Assembly: GCA_902479095.1 (NCBI GenBank)
Contig: CABSNL010000060.1
Coordinates: 1 to 12,783, forward strand
Direction: 5' to 3'
Length of the DNA stretch: 12,783 nt
From: an uncultured Collinsella sp.
Lineage (GTDB): Bacteria > Actinomycetota > Coriobacteriia > Coriobacteriales > Coriobacteriaceae
This document shows, in pieces, positions 11,978 to 12,783 of the stretch (positions are counted from its first letter, which is position 1; every line of letters starts with the position of its first letter). Under the pieces are notes generated by a model. That model was not told the origin of the DNA. It made no database searches and worked only from the letters and a program-made list of their open reading frames with translations. The position numbers and the translations under genes are program-made.

Positions 11978-12783
11978 CTACTCGCCAAAGAACTCGTTGA
12001 TCTTCTGCTCGTCGACGCCAAAGAACCACGTCAGGACAAAGCCGGCGGCATAGGCAAGCAGCATAGCGGCAACGTAGCCGAGCTGCTGGCCAGGAACGAC
12101 GATCAGCAGGCCAAACAGACCGGAAACGCCCTGAGAAACCGTGCCGATGTGAAGCAGCGCCGCGAGCGCGCCGCCAAATCCGGCACCCAGGCAGGCCGTC
12201 ACAAACGGACGAACGAGCGGCAGCGTAACAGCATACATCAGAGGCTCGCCCACACCCAGGATTCCAACGGGAATGGACTCTGCGACGTACTTCTTGAGCT
12301 TGGCGTTCTTGGTCTTAAAGTACAGCGCCAAACCGGCACCGACCTGGCCGCCGCCAGCCATCATAAGGATGGGAAGCAGGTAATTGATACCCTTGGTAGC
12401 GCCGTCGGGATCGTTGAGCATAGCGTGGATCGGCGTGAGCGCCTGATGCAGGCCGACGGACACCAGCGGCAAGAAGCCTGCCGACAGGATATAGCCGCCC
12501 AGGACGCCCAGCTTCTCGAAGATAAAGGTCAAAACGCTAAAGATGGCAGTCGTCAGCCATGCGCCAACCGGCTGGATGACGAGCATCAGAGCAAAGGCGC
12601 CGATGATGAGCACCAGCAGCGGGGACAAGAACGTGTCGAGTGCGTTGGGCATAACCTTGCGAATCTGACGCTCCATCCAGGCAAAAAATGCGCCAGCGAT
12701 GAGAGCCGCGATCATGCCGCCCGCTGCGGGGTTGTACTGCGCACTGGTGAGCGGCAGCAGAATGGCAGTGGCAGGATCAGCCG
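11978..12783 (-). CDS. PTS permease EIIC domain, glucose/sucrose superfamily, C-terminal part (MurP-like)
   Basis: This is the membrane channel of a sugar phosphotransferase system. The gene enters from the right edge; 267 C-terminal residues are present, starting in frame at ADPATAILLPL. Several hydrophobic helices are clear, and GVGEPLMYAVTLPLVRPF is the GITEP-type substrate loop of this EIIC superfamily. It ends at NEFFGE with no EIIA domain, as in MurP proteins that borrow EIIA from another system; any EIIB domain would lie at the missing N-terminus. With mupG downstream the likely cargo is the MurNAc-GlcNAc disaccharide or MurNAc, but a beta-glucoside-type substrate cannot be excluded from sequence alone. 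An apparent ATG at 12715 is internal, because the frame and the similarity continue upstream to the edge. Confidence 0.9.
   Translation of the reverse strand, partial: ADPATAILLPLTSAQYNPAAGGMIAALIAGAFFAWMERQIRKVMPNALDTFLSPLLVLIIGAFALMLVIQPVGAWLTTAIFSVLTFIFEKLGVLGGYILSAGFLPLVSVGLHQALTPIHAMLNDPDGATKGINYLLPILMMAGGGQVGAGLALYFKTKNAKLKKYVAESIPVGILGVGEPLMYAVTLPLVRPFVTACLGAGFGGALAALLHIGTVSQGVSGLFGLLIVVPGQQLGYVAAMLLAYAAGFVLTWFFGVDEQKINEFFGE

Overview
The window looks like one end of a draft-genome contig from a high-GC Gram-positive gut bacterium. My inference is class Coriobacteriia, most likely Collinsella. This rests on the high GC at third codon positions, an actinobacterial-type tRNA-Glu (G1:U72 pair, A73), AAGGAGG-type ribosome binding sites and an anaerobe-flavoured gene set (GOGAT, rubredoxin/flavin reductase, MupG). 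The taxon is inferred from memory of related proteins, not searched. The first 26 bases are not genomic: they match the Nextera/Tn5 sequencing adapter, so the contig starts at base 27 and its first gene is cut there.

Layout. 27-5083 (minus): the gltBD operon for NADPH glutamate synthase; gltB is complete and gltD is cut by the contig end. 5084-5605: a 522-bp intergenic region holding three long-loop hairpin repeats in exact 80-bp register, a possible gene fossil and the control region of the next gene. 5606-6862 (plus): an Nramp-family Mn/divalent metal transporter (mntH). 6863-7750: a decayed fourth copy of the hairpin, a terminator, a 47-residue rubredoxin and a flavin reductase-like protein (both minus). 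These two look like a split version of the fused high-molecular-weight rubredoxin. 7751-9334 (minus): a terminator, a second type of long-loop hairpin, smpB and an overlapping upstream TPR protein. 9387-9669 (minus): a tRNA-Gln(CUG)/tRNA-Glu(CUC) unit with a good promoter and terminator. 9873-10283 (plus): an unrecognised short protein that may be a truncated regulator. 10301-10350: a third type of long-loop hairpin. 10356-10715 (minus): an ArsC/Spx-family thioredoxin-fold protein. 10808-12783 (minus): a PTS EIIC permease (5' end outside the window) and MupG (DUF871), with a terminator-like hairpin between them.

How the genes work together. gltBD assimilates ammonium with glutamine synthetase (not in the window). 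EIIC plus MupG reads as uptake and cleavage of a peptidoglycan disaccharide (MurNAc-GlcNAc), as in the Gram-positive MurNAc recycling operons. Flavin reductase plus rubredoxin reads as an electron-transfer pair for O2 or oxidant detoxification. smpB is the trans-translation partner of tmRNA, whose gene is not here.

The least explained material is intergenic. There are three sequence families of perfect or near-perfect inverted repeats with 11-22 bp arms and 21-28 nt loops. Most copies lie just after gene 3' ends and none has the U-tract of an intrinsic terminator. One family forms a precise tandem array ahead of mntH.
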